Assembly (NCBI GenBank): GCA_902465495.1
Contig: CABQND010000001.1
Coordinates: forward strand, 18,307-82,306
Direction of reading: 5' to 3'
From: an uncultured Eubacteriales bacterium
GTDB taxonomy: Bacteria; Bacillota; Clostridia; Christensenellales; Borkfalkiaceae
DNA length: 64,000 nucleotides
Below the pieces are notes generated by a model. That model saw only the letters and a program-made list of their open reading frames with translations, made no database searches and was not told the DNA's origin. Positions within the stretch are counted from its first letter, which is position 1; the number at the start of each line of letters is the position of its first letter. Shown piece after piece: positions 53,929 to 63,943 of this stretch. The translations under genes were made by a program, and so were the position numbers.

Positions 53929-54759
53929 TTATTCCTTGCTGTCGTCCTGCTTTTGGACTATAATAACAGCGGATTCCGCAAAGCGTTTTACAGAATCGAC
54001 GGCATTTTCGCAACCGCTTTTGGAAGGATATGTCTCACCTGTACAAAGTAGTTGTTTAGATCCGTTTAATAATTTAAAGAAATATTGTCCTTTTTTGTTT
54101 TGTGATATAATTATATTATCTTTTTGGATATTATTTTTGTGCGTTTTAATGCCGTTTTTTGCGCCGGCAACAGAAGTATAGTTGATGCTGGACAAAAGTT
54201 TTTCTCCGTTGGAAGCACGTAATTCAAAATAAAATCCGTTATCTCCATCTTGCAGAATCACCCATTTTCCGTTGTAGGCAGGTCGTTTATCATCATCAGC
54301 GGTTGAAGATTTTTTTGTGGTAATTTTTGTTGCGGAAGGGGCAGTAGTATTTTGTTCAGGTAGAGGTTGGGAAGCAGGCGTAGGTTCTTGTTGCGAAGCA
54401 GAATCAGTAATATAATCAGGCTCTGGTTCGGTGGCTGTATTAAGTTCAGCCGTTTTTTCTTCTTCATAAAGAACTTCGTTCGATCCTTTTTGTGTTTTGT
54501 CCGTCTCATTTTTGTTTTGAATTGAGTTTTCTTGAATTTCTGCGTGATGAGTGGCGGTTTCAGTCTGCGAAAGATTGGTTTGTTTGCTTTCAGGTTGACT
54601 GTTTTTTGTAGAAGAAGTTTTCTTTTTTGAGCGCGCGATGGCGATAGCGATCCATAAAATAATTACGATGACCAAAGCTGCGACAATTGCAATCAAAATA
54701 TAAAAAATGATTGGATTGTTGTGAAAATAATCGTTTAGTTTTTGAATAAATTCATTCAT
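53929..54759 (-). CDS. Membrane-anchored protein with tandem DUF1508 repeats
   Basis: A 276-residue protein. One N-terminal membrane helix (about residues 16-40) ends in a basic stop-transfer (RSKKKTS). About 125 residues of Thr/Glu/Gln/Pro-rich linker follow, and then two DUF1508 (YegP-like) repeats: WVILQDGDNGFYFELRASNG with YTSVAGAKNGI, and GQYFFKLLNGSKQ with YPSKSGCENAV. DUF1508 repeats usually come as free soluble proteins; here they are tethered by a long disordered arm. Function unknown. GGAG lies about 9 bases before the ATG. Confidence 0.85.
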   Translation of the reverse strand: MNEFIQKLNDYFHNNPIIFYILIAIVAALVIVIILWIAIAIARSKKKTSSTKNSQPESKQTNLSQTETATHHAEIQENSIQNKNETDKTQKGSNEVLYEEEKTAELNTATEPEPDYITDSASQQEPTPASQPLPEQNTTAPSATKITTKKSSTADDDKRPAYNGKWVILQDGDNGFYFELRASNGEKLLSSINYTSVAGAKNGIKTHKNNIQKDNIIISQNKKGQYFFKLLNGSKQLLCTGETYPSKSGCENAVDSVKRFAESAVIIVQKQDDSKE

Positions 54760-54801
54760 ATGCTTGCTCCAAAAAATTTTTTTCTAATAATGATTTATAC
54801 G

Positions 54802-54829
54802 AGTATAATGTTAATACAAAAATCTGCAA
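54802..54829 (-). promoter_or_regulatory. Promoter of the DUF1508 gene
   Basis: On the minus strand TTGCAG (54824-54829), 16 bases, TATACT (54802-54807). Confidence 0.55.
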
Positions 54830-54860
54830 AAGTCAAGCGGCTGTTAATTTTTGTATGGGA

Positions 54861-54889
54861 TTGACAAATAATCTGAAATACTGTAAAAT
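54861..54889 (+). promoter_or_regulatory. Promoter of the two-flavoprotein operon
   Basis: TTGACA (54861-54866), 17 bases, TAAAAT (54884-54889), about 30 bases before the ATG at 54918. Confidence 0.75.
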
Positions 54890-54917
54890 AAAAAAAATGC
54901 TCATAAGGAAAAGTAGG

Positions 54918-56144
54918 ATGCGAAAATTTCAGGTTGCCATAGTCGGCGGCGGAGCCTCCGGGATGCTCTGCGCGTTATTATTAGCGGATGCAGGGATTAC
55001 TGATGTAGCGATATTCGAGCGTAATGACCGGTTGGGCCGGAAGCTATCGGTTACTGGAAATGGGCAGGGAAACATTTCAAATATGCAAATGTCCGCCGAT
55101 TTTTATTTTTCAGATAATAAGTCACGCGTGAAGAAAGTGCTGGATTTTTTCGGAAAGGAACAGTTGCTCGGTTATTTAGAAAAACTTGGCGGTCTTTTTT
55201 TTGCGGACAAGGAGGGCAGGATCTATCCGGCATCGCGACAGGCATCGTCTGTAACAGATATTTTACGCTTTGCCATTGAAAAACGGGGGCTTGCCGTCTT
55301 TTTGAATTCTTATGTCCGTAATATTTGTAAGGATAAAATGCTGTTTCAGATTGATTGCGGCAAAGATATATTTTGTGCTGATTATCTCGTCCTATGCAGC
55401 GGCGGGTGTGCTGCTCCTTATCTTGGGACAGATGGCAATGGTTATGCAATAGCCAGGTCTTTTGGACATACCATATCTGAAGTCTCACCTTCATTGGTTC
55501 AGTTAAAGACGGAGCAGTTGCCAATTCGAGGATTAAAAGGGGTTCGTACGGAATGTTTGTTACGGTTGCTTCGCAAAGGGAACGAATTTTTTAATATTTA
55601 TGGTGATATTATTTTTACTGATTATGGAATCAGTGGAAATGCTGTTTTTCGAGCGTCATCTTATGTGCAACATGGTGATATTGTAAGCATTGATTTTTTG
55701 CCTTCGTTTAAGGAAGAAGCTTTGTCAAAAATGCTTAAATCAAAAATAGAAATGTATGCAGAACATCCGTCGGAGGATTTGCTGCGATGCGTTATAAATA
55801 GTGCGATCGGAAAAAGTGTGCTCCGCTATTGCGGTATTGGGTTAAATGATCTGGTGAAGAATATACGCTCAGAGCTTCCTACAATTGTAAAAGCACTTAA
55901 AAATTTTCGGTTAAAAATTACGGGTACAATGGGGTTTGAAAATGCGCAGGTTACGAAAGGCGGGGTTCTTTTAAGTGAGCTAAATGATACTCTCATGAGT
56001 TCAATCGAGGATAATTTGTTTTTTGCCGGAGAGTTGGTCAATGTAGACGGAGTATGCGGCGGATACAATTTGCAGTGGGCGTTTTCAAGTGGTGCGATTG
56101 TGGCGGATGGGATAACAAGAAGGATTAAAAATGCGAATCGATAA
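54918..56144 (+). CDS. HI0933/BaiN-type FAD flavoprotein
   Basis: A 408-residue NAD(P)/FAD-dependent oxidoreductase. The dinucleotide fold starts at once (VAIVGGGASGMLCALLLAD), then GRKLSVTGNGQGNISN, CSGGCAAPYLGTDGNGY, and at the C-terminus GELVNVDGVCGGYNLQWAFSSG, all typical of the HI0933 (BaiN) family. The reaction of most members is unknown; a few reduce bile-acid intermediates. The start is ATG 54918 after AAGGA; the longer frame begins before the promoter. It overlaps the next flavoprotein gene by 14 bases. Confidence 0.92.
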   Translation: MRKFQVAIVGGGASGMLCALLLADAGITDVAIFERNDRLGRKLSVTGNGQGNISNMQMSADFYFSDNKSRVKKVLDFFGKEQLLGYLEKLGGLFFADKEGRIYPASRQASSVTDILRFAIEKRGLAVFLNSYVRNICKDKMLFQIDCGKDIFCADYLVLCSGGCAAPYLGTDGNGYAIARSFGHTISEVSPSLVQLKTEQLPIRGLKGVRTECLLRLLRKGNEFFNIYGDIIFTDYGISGNAVFRASSYVQHGDIVSIDFLPSFKEEALSKMLKSKIEMYAEHPSEDLLRCVINSAIGKSVLRYCGIGLNDLVKNIRSELPTIVKALKNFRLKITGTMGFENAQVTKGGVLLSELNDTLMSSIEDNLFFAGELVNVDGVCGGYNLQWAFSSGAIVADGITRRIKNANR

Positions 56145-57660
56145 CGTAAAATTAAAACTTGAAGAGAGTGAAGAAAAATTAAAAGAAATTGCGGCAAAAA
56201 AAGTGCGTAATTTTAGGTATTTTAAAATTGTAAAAAAGTCACTTGATGCGCGCGATAAAACAAATATACATTGGGTATACAGCTTAGAAGTCTCGAAGAA
56301 TGCTCCGATAGAACAACCCAAAATATACCCTCAAGTAAAGCGCCAGCCGGATCGTGTCGTAGTGGTTGGGTGTGGCCCTGCGGGGTTGTTCTGCGCAATC
56401 CGCCTTATTCGAAGTGGCGTCCGTCCTTTGATTGTTGAAAGGGGAGGAACGGTAGAAGAGCGTGTTCAAAAAAATCAAACTTTTTATACAAAGCATATTT
56501 TGGATGAGGATTGTAACATACAATTTGGGGAAGGCGGGGCGGGGACCTTTTCGGATGGAAAACTGAATACGCAAACGCATGATTCGCGTAATCGTGATGT
56601 CTTAGAAATTTTTTCTGAGTTTGGTGCGCCACAAGAAGTGACATATTTAAATAAGCCGCATATTGGAAGTGATAACCTGCGCCGTGTAGTTGTAAACATG
56701 CGTAATTATATTTTGTCAAACGGTGGGGAAATTTATTTTCACTGTCGATTCGAGGGCGTTCGGTTGCGCGAAGGATGCTTATCTTCCGTACTGCTTCGCG
56801 ATTTAAAAACCGATACTTCTTTTGAAGAAAAGGCGAGTGATGTTGTGCTGGCAATCGGTCACAGTAGCCGCGATACTTTTCAACGGCTGCATGCTCTTGG
56901 TTTAGCGATGCAATCTCGAGAGTTTGCTGTTGGAGTAAGAATTGAACATTTACAAGAAAAAATTAATTTTGCACAGTACTCTATCAAGCATACTTCGCTC
57001 CCTGTGGCGGATTATAAGTTGGTGAGTCATGCTGGAGAGAGAACAGCATTTACTTTTTGTATGTGCCCAGGGGGGTATGTGGTTCCGGCATCCAGCGAAA
57101 TCGGATCAGTCGTTACAAACGGGATGAGTAACTATTCTCGTGATGGGTCGAACGCAAACAGTGCGTTGCTTGTGCAGGTCCGAAGAGAAGATTTTGATCG
57201 TGGGGATGTTTTGGATGGCGTGCGCTTTCAGAGGGGATTGGAAAAGAATGCCTTTGCTATTGCTGGTTCTTCATATGCGGCGCCTGTGCAGCGAGTGGAA
57301 GATTTTTTTGCGAACAGAGAGTCCTGTTCGTTTGGGGAAGTATTACCTACGTATGCTGCGGGAACCGCCTTTTGTGATCTGAATAAATTGCTGCCGGAAT
57401 ATATTTGTTCTTCAATGAAATCAGCGTTATTGGATATGGATAGACGTTTAAAAGGTTTTTCGTGTGCTGATGCGCTGATGACTGCTCCCGAAACACGTTT
57501 TTCTTCGCCTGTACGAATTTTACGTGGAGACGGAATGGAAAGTGTTACGGTAAAGGGAGTATATCCTTGCGGCGAAGGATGCGGGTATTCTGGGGGAATT
57601 ACAAGTTCAGCTGCTGATGGGATACGTGTAGCTGAAGCTATCATTGAAAAGTATTGTTGA
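56131..57660 (+). CDS. FAD-dependent dehydrogenase of the COG2509 family
   Basis: A 509-residue flavoprotein. The first 75 residues form a small N-terminal domain (MRIDNVKLKLEESEEKLKEI) found in this family. They are followed by VVVVGCGPAGLFCAIRL for FAD, GGAGTFSDGKLNTQTHD, and PCGEGCGYSGGITSSAADG at the C-terminus. The family is widespread in Firmicutes but its reaction is unknown. It overlaps the preceding gene by 14 bases in another frame (coupled translation), with AAGGA upstream of the ATG. Confidence 0.92.
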   Translation: MRIDNVKLKLEESEEKLKEIAAKKVRNFRYFKIVKKSLDARDKTNIHWVYSLEVSKNAPIEQPKIYPQVKRQPDRVVVVGCGPAGLFCAIRLIRSGVRPLIVERGGTVEERVQKNQTFYTKHILDEDCNIQFGEGGAGTFSDGKLNTQTHDSRNRDVLEIFSEFGAPQEVTYLNKPHIGSDNLRRVVVNMRNYILSNGGEIYFHCRFEGVRLREGCLSSVLLRDLKTDTSFEEKASDVVLAIGHSSRDTFQRLHALGLAMQSREFAVGVRIEHLQEKINFAQYSIKHTSLPVADYKLVSHAGERTAFTFCMCPGGYVVPASSEIGSVVTNGMSNYSRDGSNANSALLVQVRREDFDRGDVLDGVRFQRGLEKNAFAIAGSSYAAPVQRVEDFFANRESCSFGEVLPTYAAGTAFCDLNKLLPEYICSSMKSALLDMDRRLKGFSCADALMTAPETRFSSPVRILRGDGMESVTVKGVYPCGEGCGYSGGITSSAADGIRVAEAIIEKYC

Positions 57661-57799
57661 CATGTTAAGAAGATAAAAAACCGCATATTGTTTACTTTTT
57701 TAAAAGAGCTTCATTTTTTTATCATTAATTCAACATATTTGGGTTTTATAATGTAGTCATCAAACATGATTACACTAACTTTTTTCATATTCTCTCACT

Positions 57800-57841
57800 A
57801 TAGTACGGAGGGTTGCGTTGCAACCCTCCGTACTATTTTTA
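57800..57841 (+). terminator. Strong terminator in the gap after the flavoproteins
   Basis: A perfect 17-bp stem (57800-57816 with 57820-57836), three-base loop and T5. It stands 140 bases past the COG2509 stop, far for a gene terminator, so it may instead end a short RNA starting after the TATAAT near 57750. Confidence 0.85.
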
Positions 57842-58121
57842 AAGAAAAGTTGTTTTTATTTTTATAAACCCAAATCCACCCCAAAAATTACAGTGAGGCG
57901 AATTTCAATAATAAAGAAGGACAAATTTTAATTTGATAGTAAGGAACTTTGGGGGTAATATTTTTATAGAAAGGGATAGATTCTTAAAGAGGAATGTTTG
58001 ACTTTATTTAATGTTTTGGATAAAATAGAATACAGAAATTTGAAAAGTGTCGGAAGCTTTATTGAGATTTTTACATTATGGAAGACTGCTTTAAGTAATT
58101 TACGAATTGTACAGGTAAAAA
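57842..58121. other. A/T-rich gap with no recognisable gene
   Basis: About 280 bases without a supported coding frame, RNA or repeat. I see only scattered A/T tracts. The stretch could be degraded coding sequence but shows no match I can name. Confidence 0.5.
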
Positions 58122-58156
58122 AATATCTCAACCGCAAGAATTGTGGTTGAGATATT
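58122..58156 (-). terminator. tRNA-Trp terminator
   Basis: A 16-bp stem with one mismatch or G-U (58122-58137 with 58141-58156), followed on the minus strand by T6. It begins two bases after the encoded CCA end. Confidence 0.85.
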
Positions 58157-58157
58157 A

Positions 58158-58232
58158 TGGCAGGGGAGACGCGATTCGAACACGCAACCTACGGTTTTGG
58201 AGACCGCTACTCTACCGTTGAGCCACTCCCCT
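58158..58232 (-). tRNA. tRNA-Trp (anticodon CCA)
   Basis: On the minus strand the acceptor AGGGGAG pairs with CTCCCCT. The D-arm is GGCTCAACGGTAGAG, the anticodon loop is CTCCAAA with anticodon CCA, and the T-arm contains GTTCGAATC. Discriminator G and a genomically encoded CCA follow. It has its own promoter and terminator, so it is a solitary tRNA gene. Confidence 0.97.
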
Positions 58233-58243
58233 AAACACAAATC

Positions 58244-58272
58244 ATTATATAATAAAATGAAAATTAAGTCAA
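58244..58272 (-). promoter_or_regulatory. tRNA-Trp promoter
   Basis: On the minus strand TTGACT (58267-58272), 17 bases, TATAAT (58244-58249). It reads away from proC. Confidence 0.85.
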
Positions 58273-58311
58273 TTAGATTTTAATACTTCAAACAAAAAAG
58301 GAGCAAAAAAA

Positions 58312-59121
58312 ATGAGGAAGCAATATAAGCTTGGAGTAATTGGCGGTGGATTTATGGCGCAGGCTATTTTAAAGGGTGCTGTATATTCAGATTTTTTAAA
58401 ACCAAAAAAAATTATTGTTTCGGATATTTCAGAACAAGCTTTGGAAAAACTGGATTATCTTGGGGTTAATTGTACAGTTAATAATCGTGATGTTGCAGAA
58501 AATTGCGAATTTTTGTTGTTGGCAGTCAAGCCGCAGAATTTTGAATCTGTTGCAAAAAGCCTGCATGGGCTTCCTGTTGATAAGGCTATTTCGATAATGG
58601 CAGGGGTAAAGAAACAAAAAATTAAAGATGCGTTGTTTGGAAAATCGGTCAAGGTTGCTCGTGCAATGCCGAATCTTCCCTGTTCGATCGGGTCGGGAAT
58701 GACCGCGGTAGATATGTCTGATTTTGACGATGTAGACGATTGTGCTTTTATTGATTCTATATTCAGTTCGCTTGGGAACGTTCTTAGTGTACCTGAAGAA
58801 AAGTTGAATGCCGTGACGGGGATCAGCGGAAGCGGGCCCGCTTATGTTTATATGTTTATAGACGGATTGATCCGTGCGGGTATTGCACAAGGACTAACGG
58901 AAGATGAAGCGAAAACACTTGCAGTGAATACTGTTGCAGGGGGAGCGGATATGGTGGCGCATTCCGAAGATAAGACGCTCGAGCAATTGATTTCTGCGGT
59001 CTGTAGCAAAGGAGGAACGACAATTCAAGCGGTGGAATCTTTCCGTAAAGATGACCTTTATGGAAGTATTGAGAGGGCTGTTGCGGCTTGTGTAAAGAGG
59101 GCTGAAGAACTTTCTGAATAA
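58312..59121 (+). CDS. proC: Pyrroline-5-carboxylate reductase
   Basis: Last step of proline synthesis, using NADPH or NADH. The 269-residue protein starts with the Rossmann motif GVIGGGFMAQAI. It has VKPQNFESV, RAMPNLPCSIGSGMT, and ISGSGPAYVYMFIDGL followed by the C-terminal helices with SKGGTTIQAVESF. AAGGAG lies 9 bases before the ATG. rnhA begins one base after its stop, so the two are co-transcribed. Confidence 0.96.
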   Translation: MRKQYKLGVIGGGFMAQAILKGAVYSDFLKPKKIIVSDISEQALEKLDYLGVNCTVNNRDVAENCEFLLLAVKPQNFESVAKSLHGLPVDKAISIMAGVKKQKIKDALFGKSVKVARAMPNLPCSIGSGMTAVDMSDFDDVDDCAFIDSIFSSLGNVLSVPEEKLNAVTGISGSGPAYVYMFIDGLIRAGIAQGLTEDEAKTLAVNTVAGGADMVAHSEDKTLEQLISAVCSKGGTTIQAVESFRKDDLYGSIERAVAACVKRAEELSE

Positions 59122-59122
59122 T

Positions 59123-59563
59123 ATGAAAAAAGTTGATTTATACACAGATGGTGCCTGTTCAGGGAATCCAGGGGCGGGCGGTTATGGAGCAATTTTAATA
59201 TATAATGGCATTGAAAAGGAATTGAGCGGCGGAGAAGCTTTGACAACCAATAACCGCATGGAGATATATGCGGTTATTGCCGGCTTAAAGATGTTGAAAG
59301 AACCCTGTGAAGTGACTGTTTACAGTGATTCTGCATATACTGTAAACGCGTTTAATGAGGGCTGGATTTATGGATGGATAAAAAACGGGTGGAGAAAATC
59401 AGACGGCAAATCTGTTCTCAATGTCGAACTATGGACAGAGTTATATTCATTAATGCAAAAGCATAAGGTGCATTTTGTAAAAGTAAAGGGGCATGCCGAT
59501 AATGAATATAACAATCGATGCGATGCTTTGGCTCGTGCGGCGATTAAAAAAGAAGAGAAATAG
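59123..59563 (+). CDS. rnhA: Ribonuclease HI
   Basis: Degrades RNA in RNA-DNA hybrids. The 146-residue protein has the catalytic residues in DLYTDGACSGNPGAGG (Asp), TNNRMEIYAV (Glu), YSDSAYTVNA (Asp) and GHADNEYNNRCDALA (His, Asp). It has the basic protrusion of the E. coli type (WIKNGWRKSDGK) and no N-terminal hybrid-binding domain. It starts one base after proC. Confidence 0.97.
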   Translation: MKKVDLYTDGACSGNPGAGGYGAILIYNGIEKELSGGEALTTNNRMEIYAVIAGLKMLKEPCEVTVYSDSAYTVNAFNEGWIYGWIKNGWRKSDGKSVLNVELWTELYSLMQKHKVHFVKVKGHADNEYNNRCDALARAAIKKEEK

Positions 59564-59593
59564 GCATGACCCTTTTTTAAATGGGATATACTA

Positions 59594-60658
59594 ATGTATA
59601 TGGAAAATGATCCGAAGGCAAATCCGGCAAAAACCGGTATTAAAAAATGGATACCCTTTATCGTGATGGCTGTTTCTGCGGCAATCGTCGTTATTTTCAC
59701 GGTATTGTGTATGGCAAATTTTAAAAAAGGTTTTTTGTACGAGCATGCCGCTGTAATTACATCGGTAGCTGTCTGTGTAGAAATTATTTACATTGCCTTA
59801 AATGTTATATTTTGGTTGCGAAAATCGGAAACGTTGTTTAAGCTTTTGCTTACCGGATTAGTCATTGTTGCGGTTGTTCTTCTTTCGTTGTATATTTTTC
59901 AGGTGACCGGTTTTTTTGATAAGATAGACTCAGCCGAATCATTGCGAGAATTGATCGACACGACGGGGGCATGGGCTCCGATTGTTTTCATATTCATACA
60001 GGCGTTGCAGGTATTTTTGTTGCCTTTGCCCGGTGTTTTGACGGTCGGTGCGGGCGTATTGATGTTCGGAGAATGGGAAACCTGCCTGTATAGTTTTATT
60101 GGTATTTTTGTCGGTTCTCTAATTGCTTTTGGGATCGGGCGGTTGGTCGGATATAAAGCTGCTGCGTGGCTAGTCGGGAAAGAGGCTTTAGATAAATGGC
60201 TTAAAAAAGTCAAAGGAAAAACGAATTTGATTTTGACAGTCATGTTTTTACTGCCTATGTTTCCGGACGATATATTATGCTTTGTCGCGGGGCTGTCTTC
60301 AATGAGCTGGAAATATTTTATTGTAATGCAAGTAATTACCCGTGCAATTTCGGTAACGGTCACCAGCTTTTCCCTTGGCGGTAACATTATTCCATATAAT
60401 ACGTGGTGGGGAATTTTATTATGGCTTCTGATAGCGGTTGCTATTATTGTACTATTTTTGATATTGTATAAAAAAGGAGATAAAATCGAACGCTGGTTTT
60501 CTAAGATTTTTGGCGGGAAAACTGCGACGGTAAAAGAAGATAAAAAAATTGAAAGCGAAAAAAATCAAAAAGGATCGGAAACAAGGGAGGTATCAGTAAA
60601 AAACGATTCGGTTAAAAAATCCTCATCGTCATCCGGGACTCAGTCAAACTTTCAATAA
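59594..60658 (+). CDS. TVP38/TMEM64-family membrane protein (DedA-like)
   Basis: A 354-residue integral membrane protein with about seven hydrophobic helices. The family core is visible: PLPGVLTVGAGVLMFGEW, then FVGSLIAFGIGRLVG, and LLPMFPDDILCFVAGLS. Related VTT proteins move phospholipids or undecaprenyl phosphate across the membrane. The function of this one is not established. The C-terminal 45 residues are soluble and Lys/Ser/Glu-rich (low complexity). The ribosome site is weak. It lies 30 bases after rnhA and shares a bidirectional terminator with groEL. Confidence 0.87.
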   Translation: MYMENDPKANPAKTGIKKWIPFIVMAVSAAIVVIFTVLCMANFKKGFLYEHAAVITSVAVCVEIIYIALNVIFWLRKSETLFKLLLTGLVIVAVVLLSLYIFQVTGFFDKIDSAESLRELIDTTGAWAPIVFIFIQALQVFLLPLPGVLTVGAGVLMFGEWETCLYSFIGIFVGSLIAFGIGRLVGYKAAAWLVGKEALDKWLKKVKGKTNLILTVMFLLPMFPDDILCFVAGLSSMSWKYFIVMQVITRAISVTVTSFSLGGNIIPYNTWWGILLWLLIAVAIIVLFLILYKKGDKIERWFSKIFGGKTATVKEDKKIESEKNQKGSETREVSVKNDSVKKSSSSSGTQSNFQ

Positions 60659-60681
60659 ATAATTTTTATAAGAATTCGTTT

Positions 60682-60720
60682 AAAAAAACAGGAGCAAGGA
60701 ATTCCTTGCTCCTGTTTTAA
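60682..60720. terminator. Bidirectional terminator between the TVP38 gene and groEL
   Basis: A 16-bp perfect stem (60685-60700 with 60703-60718), A-rich on one side and T-rich on the other, between the convergent genes. Confidence 0.9.
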
Positions 60721-60728
60721 TTTTCTTA

Positions 60729-62372
<1,644 letters not shown>

Positions 62373-62385
62373 TCAAAACCTGTCT

Positions 62386-62670
62386 TTATTCTACGATCGC
62401 CAGGATATCGCTCTGGCGAATGATGGTAAATTCTTTACCGTCAACTTTGAATTCGCTTCCCGAATACTTAGAAAAAAGTACGGTATCGCCGACTTTTACA
62501 ACCATTTTCACTTCTTTACCATCAATATTGCCGCCAGGCCCGACCGCAACTACGCGCGCCGTCTGCGGTTTTTCCTGCGCAGAAGAAGGGAGAATAAATC
62601 CGCTTTTGGTCTTTTCTTCCGTCTGAACGCTTTCTACGACAACTTTATCAAATAAAGGTTTGATGTTCAT
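62386..62670 (-). CDS. groES: Co-chaperonin GroES
   Basis: The 10-kDa lid of the GroEL chamber, 94 residues, starting MNIKPLFDKVVVESV. It contains the mobile loop (TKSGFILPSSAQEKPQT) and VGDTVLFSKYSGSEFKVDG. The start is ATG 62670, 7 bases after GGGAGG, and not the longer frame from 62715. It is the first gene of the groES-groEL operon. Confidence 0.98.
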   Translation of the reverse strand: MNIKPLFDKVVVESVQTEEKTKSGFILPSSAQEKPQTARVVAVGPGGNIDGKEVKMVVKVGDTVLFSKYSGSEFKVDGKEFTIIRQSDILAIVE

Positions 62671-62702
62671 AGTAATGCCTCCCAAAAGATTTGCTGATTG
62701 AT

Positions 62703-62729
62703 TTAGCACTTTCATTGCCTGAGTGCTAA
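62703..62729 (-). promoter_or_regulatory. CIRCE element, promoter-proximal (HrcA operator)
   Basis: TTAGCACTT, nine bases, GAGTGCTAA: the CIRCE consensus with one changed base in one arm. It lies just downstream of the groES -10, where HrcA would block transcription. Confidence 0.95.
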
Positions 62730-62739
62730 TTTACTATAT

Positions 62740-62767
62740 ATTATATACATTTGAATATAAAAGTCAA
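62740..62767 (-). promoter_or_regulatory. groES promoter
   Basis: On the minus strand TTGACT (62762-62767), 16 bases, TATAAT (62740-62745). It lies between the two CIRCE elements. Confidence 0.85.
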
Positions 62768-62794
62768 ACGATTTAAAAGCAAAAAATAAAAAAA

Positions 62795-62821
62795 TTAGCA
62801 CTTTTATAGATTGAGTGCTAA
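62795..62821. promoter_or_regulatory. Second CIRCE element, distal
   Basis: TTAGCACTT, nine bases, GAGTGCTAA, the same arms as the proximal element, 65 bases further from groES. It lies upstream of the groES -35 and also 35 bases upstream of the dCMP deaminase -35. Confidence 0.93.
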
Positions 62822-62856
62822 TTTTTTTAAAAAGAAAAGGGAAATTTGAAGTCGGC

Positions 62857-62885
62857 TTGCAATTTGGGCATAAATATGGTAAAAT
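62857..62885 (+). promoter_or_regulatory. Promoter of the dCMP deaminase gene
   Basis: TTGCAA (62857-62862), 17 bases, TAAAAT (62880-62885), about 30 bases before the ATG. It diverges from the groES promoter. Confidence 0.7.
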
Positions 62886-62917
62886 TAATTGGAAAAAGCG
62901 AGCGGAGAGATACGATT

Positions 62918-63379
62918 ATGGATAAATGGGATAAACGGTTTATGCAGCTTACGGAAACGGTTGCAGGATGGTCGAGCTGTTTTCAAGAGAATCGACATGT
63001 AGGTGCGGTTATTGTACTTGGCAAACGGGTGATGACGACGGGGTACAATGGGGCTCCGGCCGGAATTGAAAGCTGTTCAGACAGGGGCGAATGTTTGCGC
63101 CGCAAGCTGAATGTTGCCAGCGGTACAAGGCAAGAACTGTGTTATGCCGTACATGCGGAACAGAATGCGATAATACAAGCTGCAAGACTTGGCATTAAAA
63201 TTGAAGGAGCGACATTGTATTGTACGCATCAGCCCTGTGTAATTTGCGCGAAGATGATTATCAATGCGGGGATCATGCGCGTAGTATATAAGGAAGGTTA
63301 CCCGGATGAATTTTCAATGCAGTTATTTCGTGAGGCAAATGTGCTCGTGCAAAAATACGAAGATCTTGAAAAGGAGTGA
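62918..63379 (+). CDS. dCMP deaminase (ComEB family)
   Basis: Deaminates dCMP to dUMP for thymidylate synthesis. The 153-residue protein has the zinc site in VHAEQNAI (His, catalytic Glu) and PCVICAKMI (two Cys). TTGYNGAPAGIE and the Cys/His region SDRGECLRRK are also typical of ComEB-type enzymes. The start is ATG 62918, after GGAGAG; the longer frame begins upstream of the promoter. Cyclophilin follows after 6 bases. Confidence 0.95.
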   Translation: MDKWDKRFMQLTETVAGWSSCFQENRHVGAVIVLGKRVMTTGYNGAPAGIESCSDRGECLRRKLNVASGTRQELCYAVHAEQNAIIQAARLGIKIEGATLYCTHQPCVICAKMIINAGIMRVVYKEGYPDEFSMQLFREANVLVQKYEDLEKE

Positions 63380-63385
63380 TAAAGT

Positions 63386-63907
63386 ATGAATCCGATTGTA
63401 ACAATCACGATGAAAGACGGAGAAGTAATCAAGGCAGAGCTGTATCCCGAAAAGGCACCGAATACGGTGAATAATTTTATATCGTTGGTCAGGCACAAAT
63501 TTTATGATGGTTTAACGTTTCACCGTGTTATTGAAGGTTTTATGATTCAGGGTGGCGATCCGGCCGGTAACGGAACGGGCGGCCCGGGCTATACGATTGC
63601 TGGCGAGTTCCGTATGAATGGTTTTGCTAAAAATGATATCAAACACTTGCGGGGAGTTTTGTCGATGGCTCGTTCAATGATGCCGAACAGCGCTGGATCG
63701 CAGTTTTTCATTATGCATGAAAATGCATCCCATCTTGATGGGCAATATGCCGCTTTCGGAAAGGTGATCGAAGGGATGGAAGTGGTAGATAAAATAGCTT
63801 CTGTTCGCACGGATATGCGCGACCGTCCAATGGAAGAACAGGTTATGGACACTGTTACGGTAGAAACTTACGGTGTAGAATATCCGGAACCCAAGCGCGC
63901 AAGATAA
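63386..63907 (+). CDS. Cyclophilin-type peptidyl-prolyl isomerase
   Basis: Cytoplasmic prolyl isomerase, 173 residues, without signal peptide. The cyclophilin core is clear: FHRVIEGFMIQGGDP with the catalytic Arg, the GPGYTI substrate loop, SMARSMMPNSAGSQFFI and AFGKVIEGMEVVD. AAGGAG precedes the ATG. It is coupled to the dCMP deaminase gene. An insertion-like element begins 40 bases after its stop. Confidence 0.95.
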   Translation: MNPIVTITMKDGEVIKAELYPEKAPNTVNNFISLVRHKFYDGLTFHRVIEGFMIQGGDPAGNGTGGPGYTIAGEFRMNGFAKNDIKHLRGVLSMARSMMPNSAGSQFFIMHENASHLDGQYAAFGKVIEGMEVVDKIASVRTDMRDRPMEEQVMDTVTVETYGVEYPEPKRAR

Positions 63908-63943
63908 TTATTTGATAGAATAGTTAAAAAAAAGGATCTCTCT

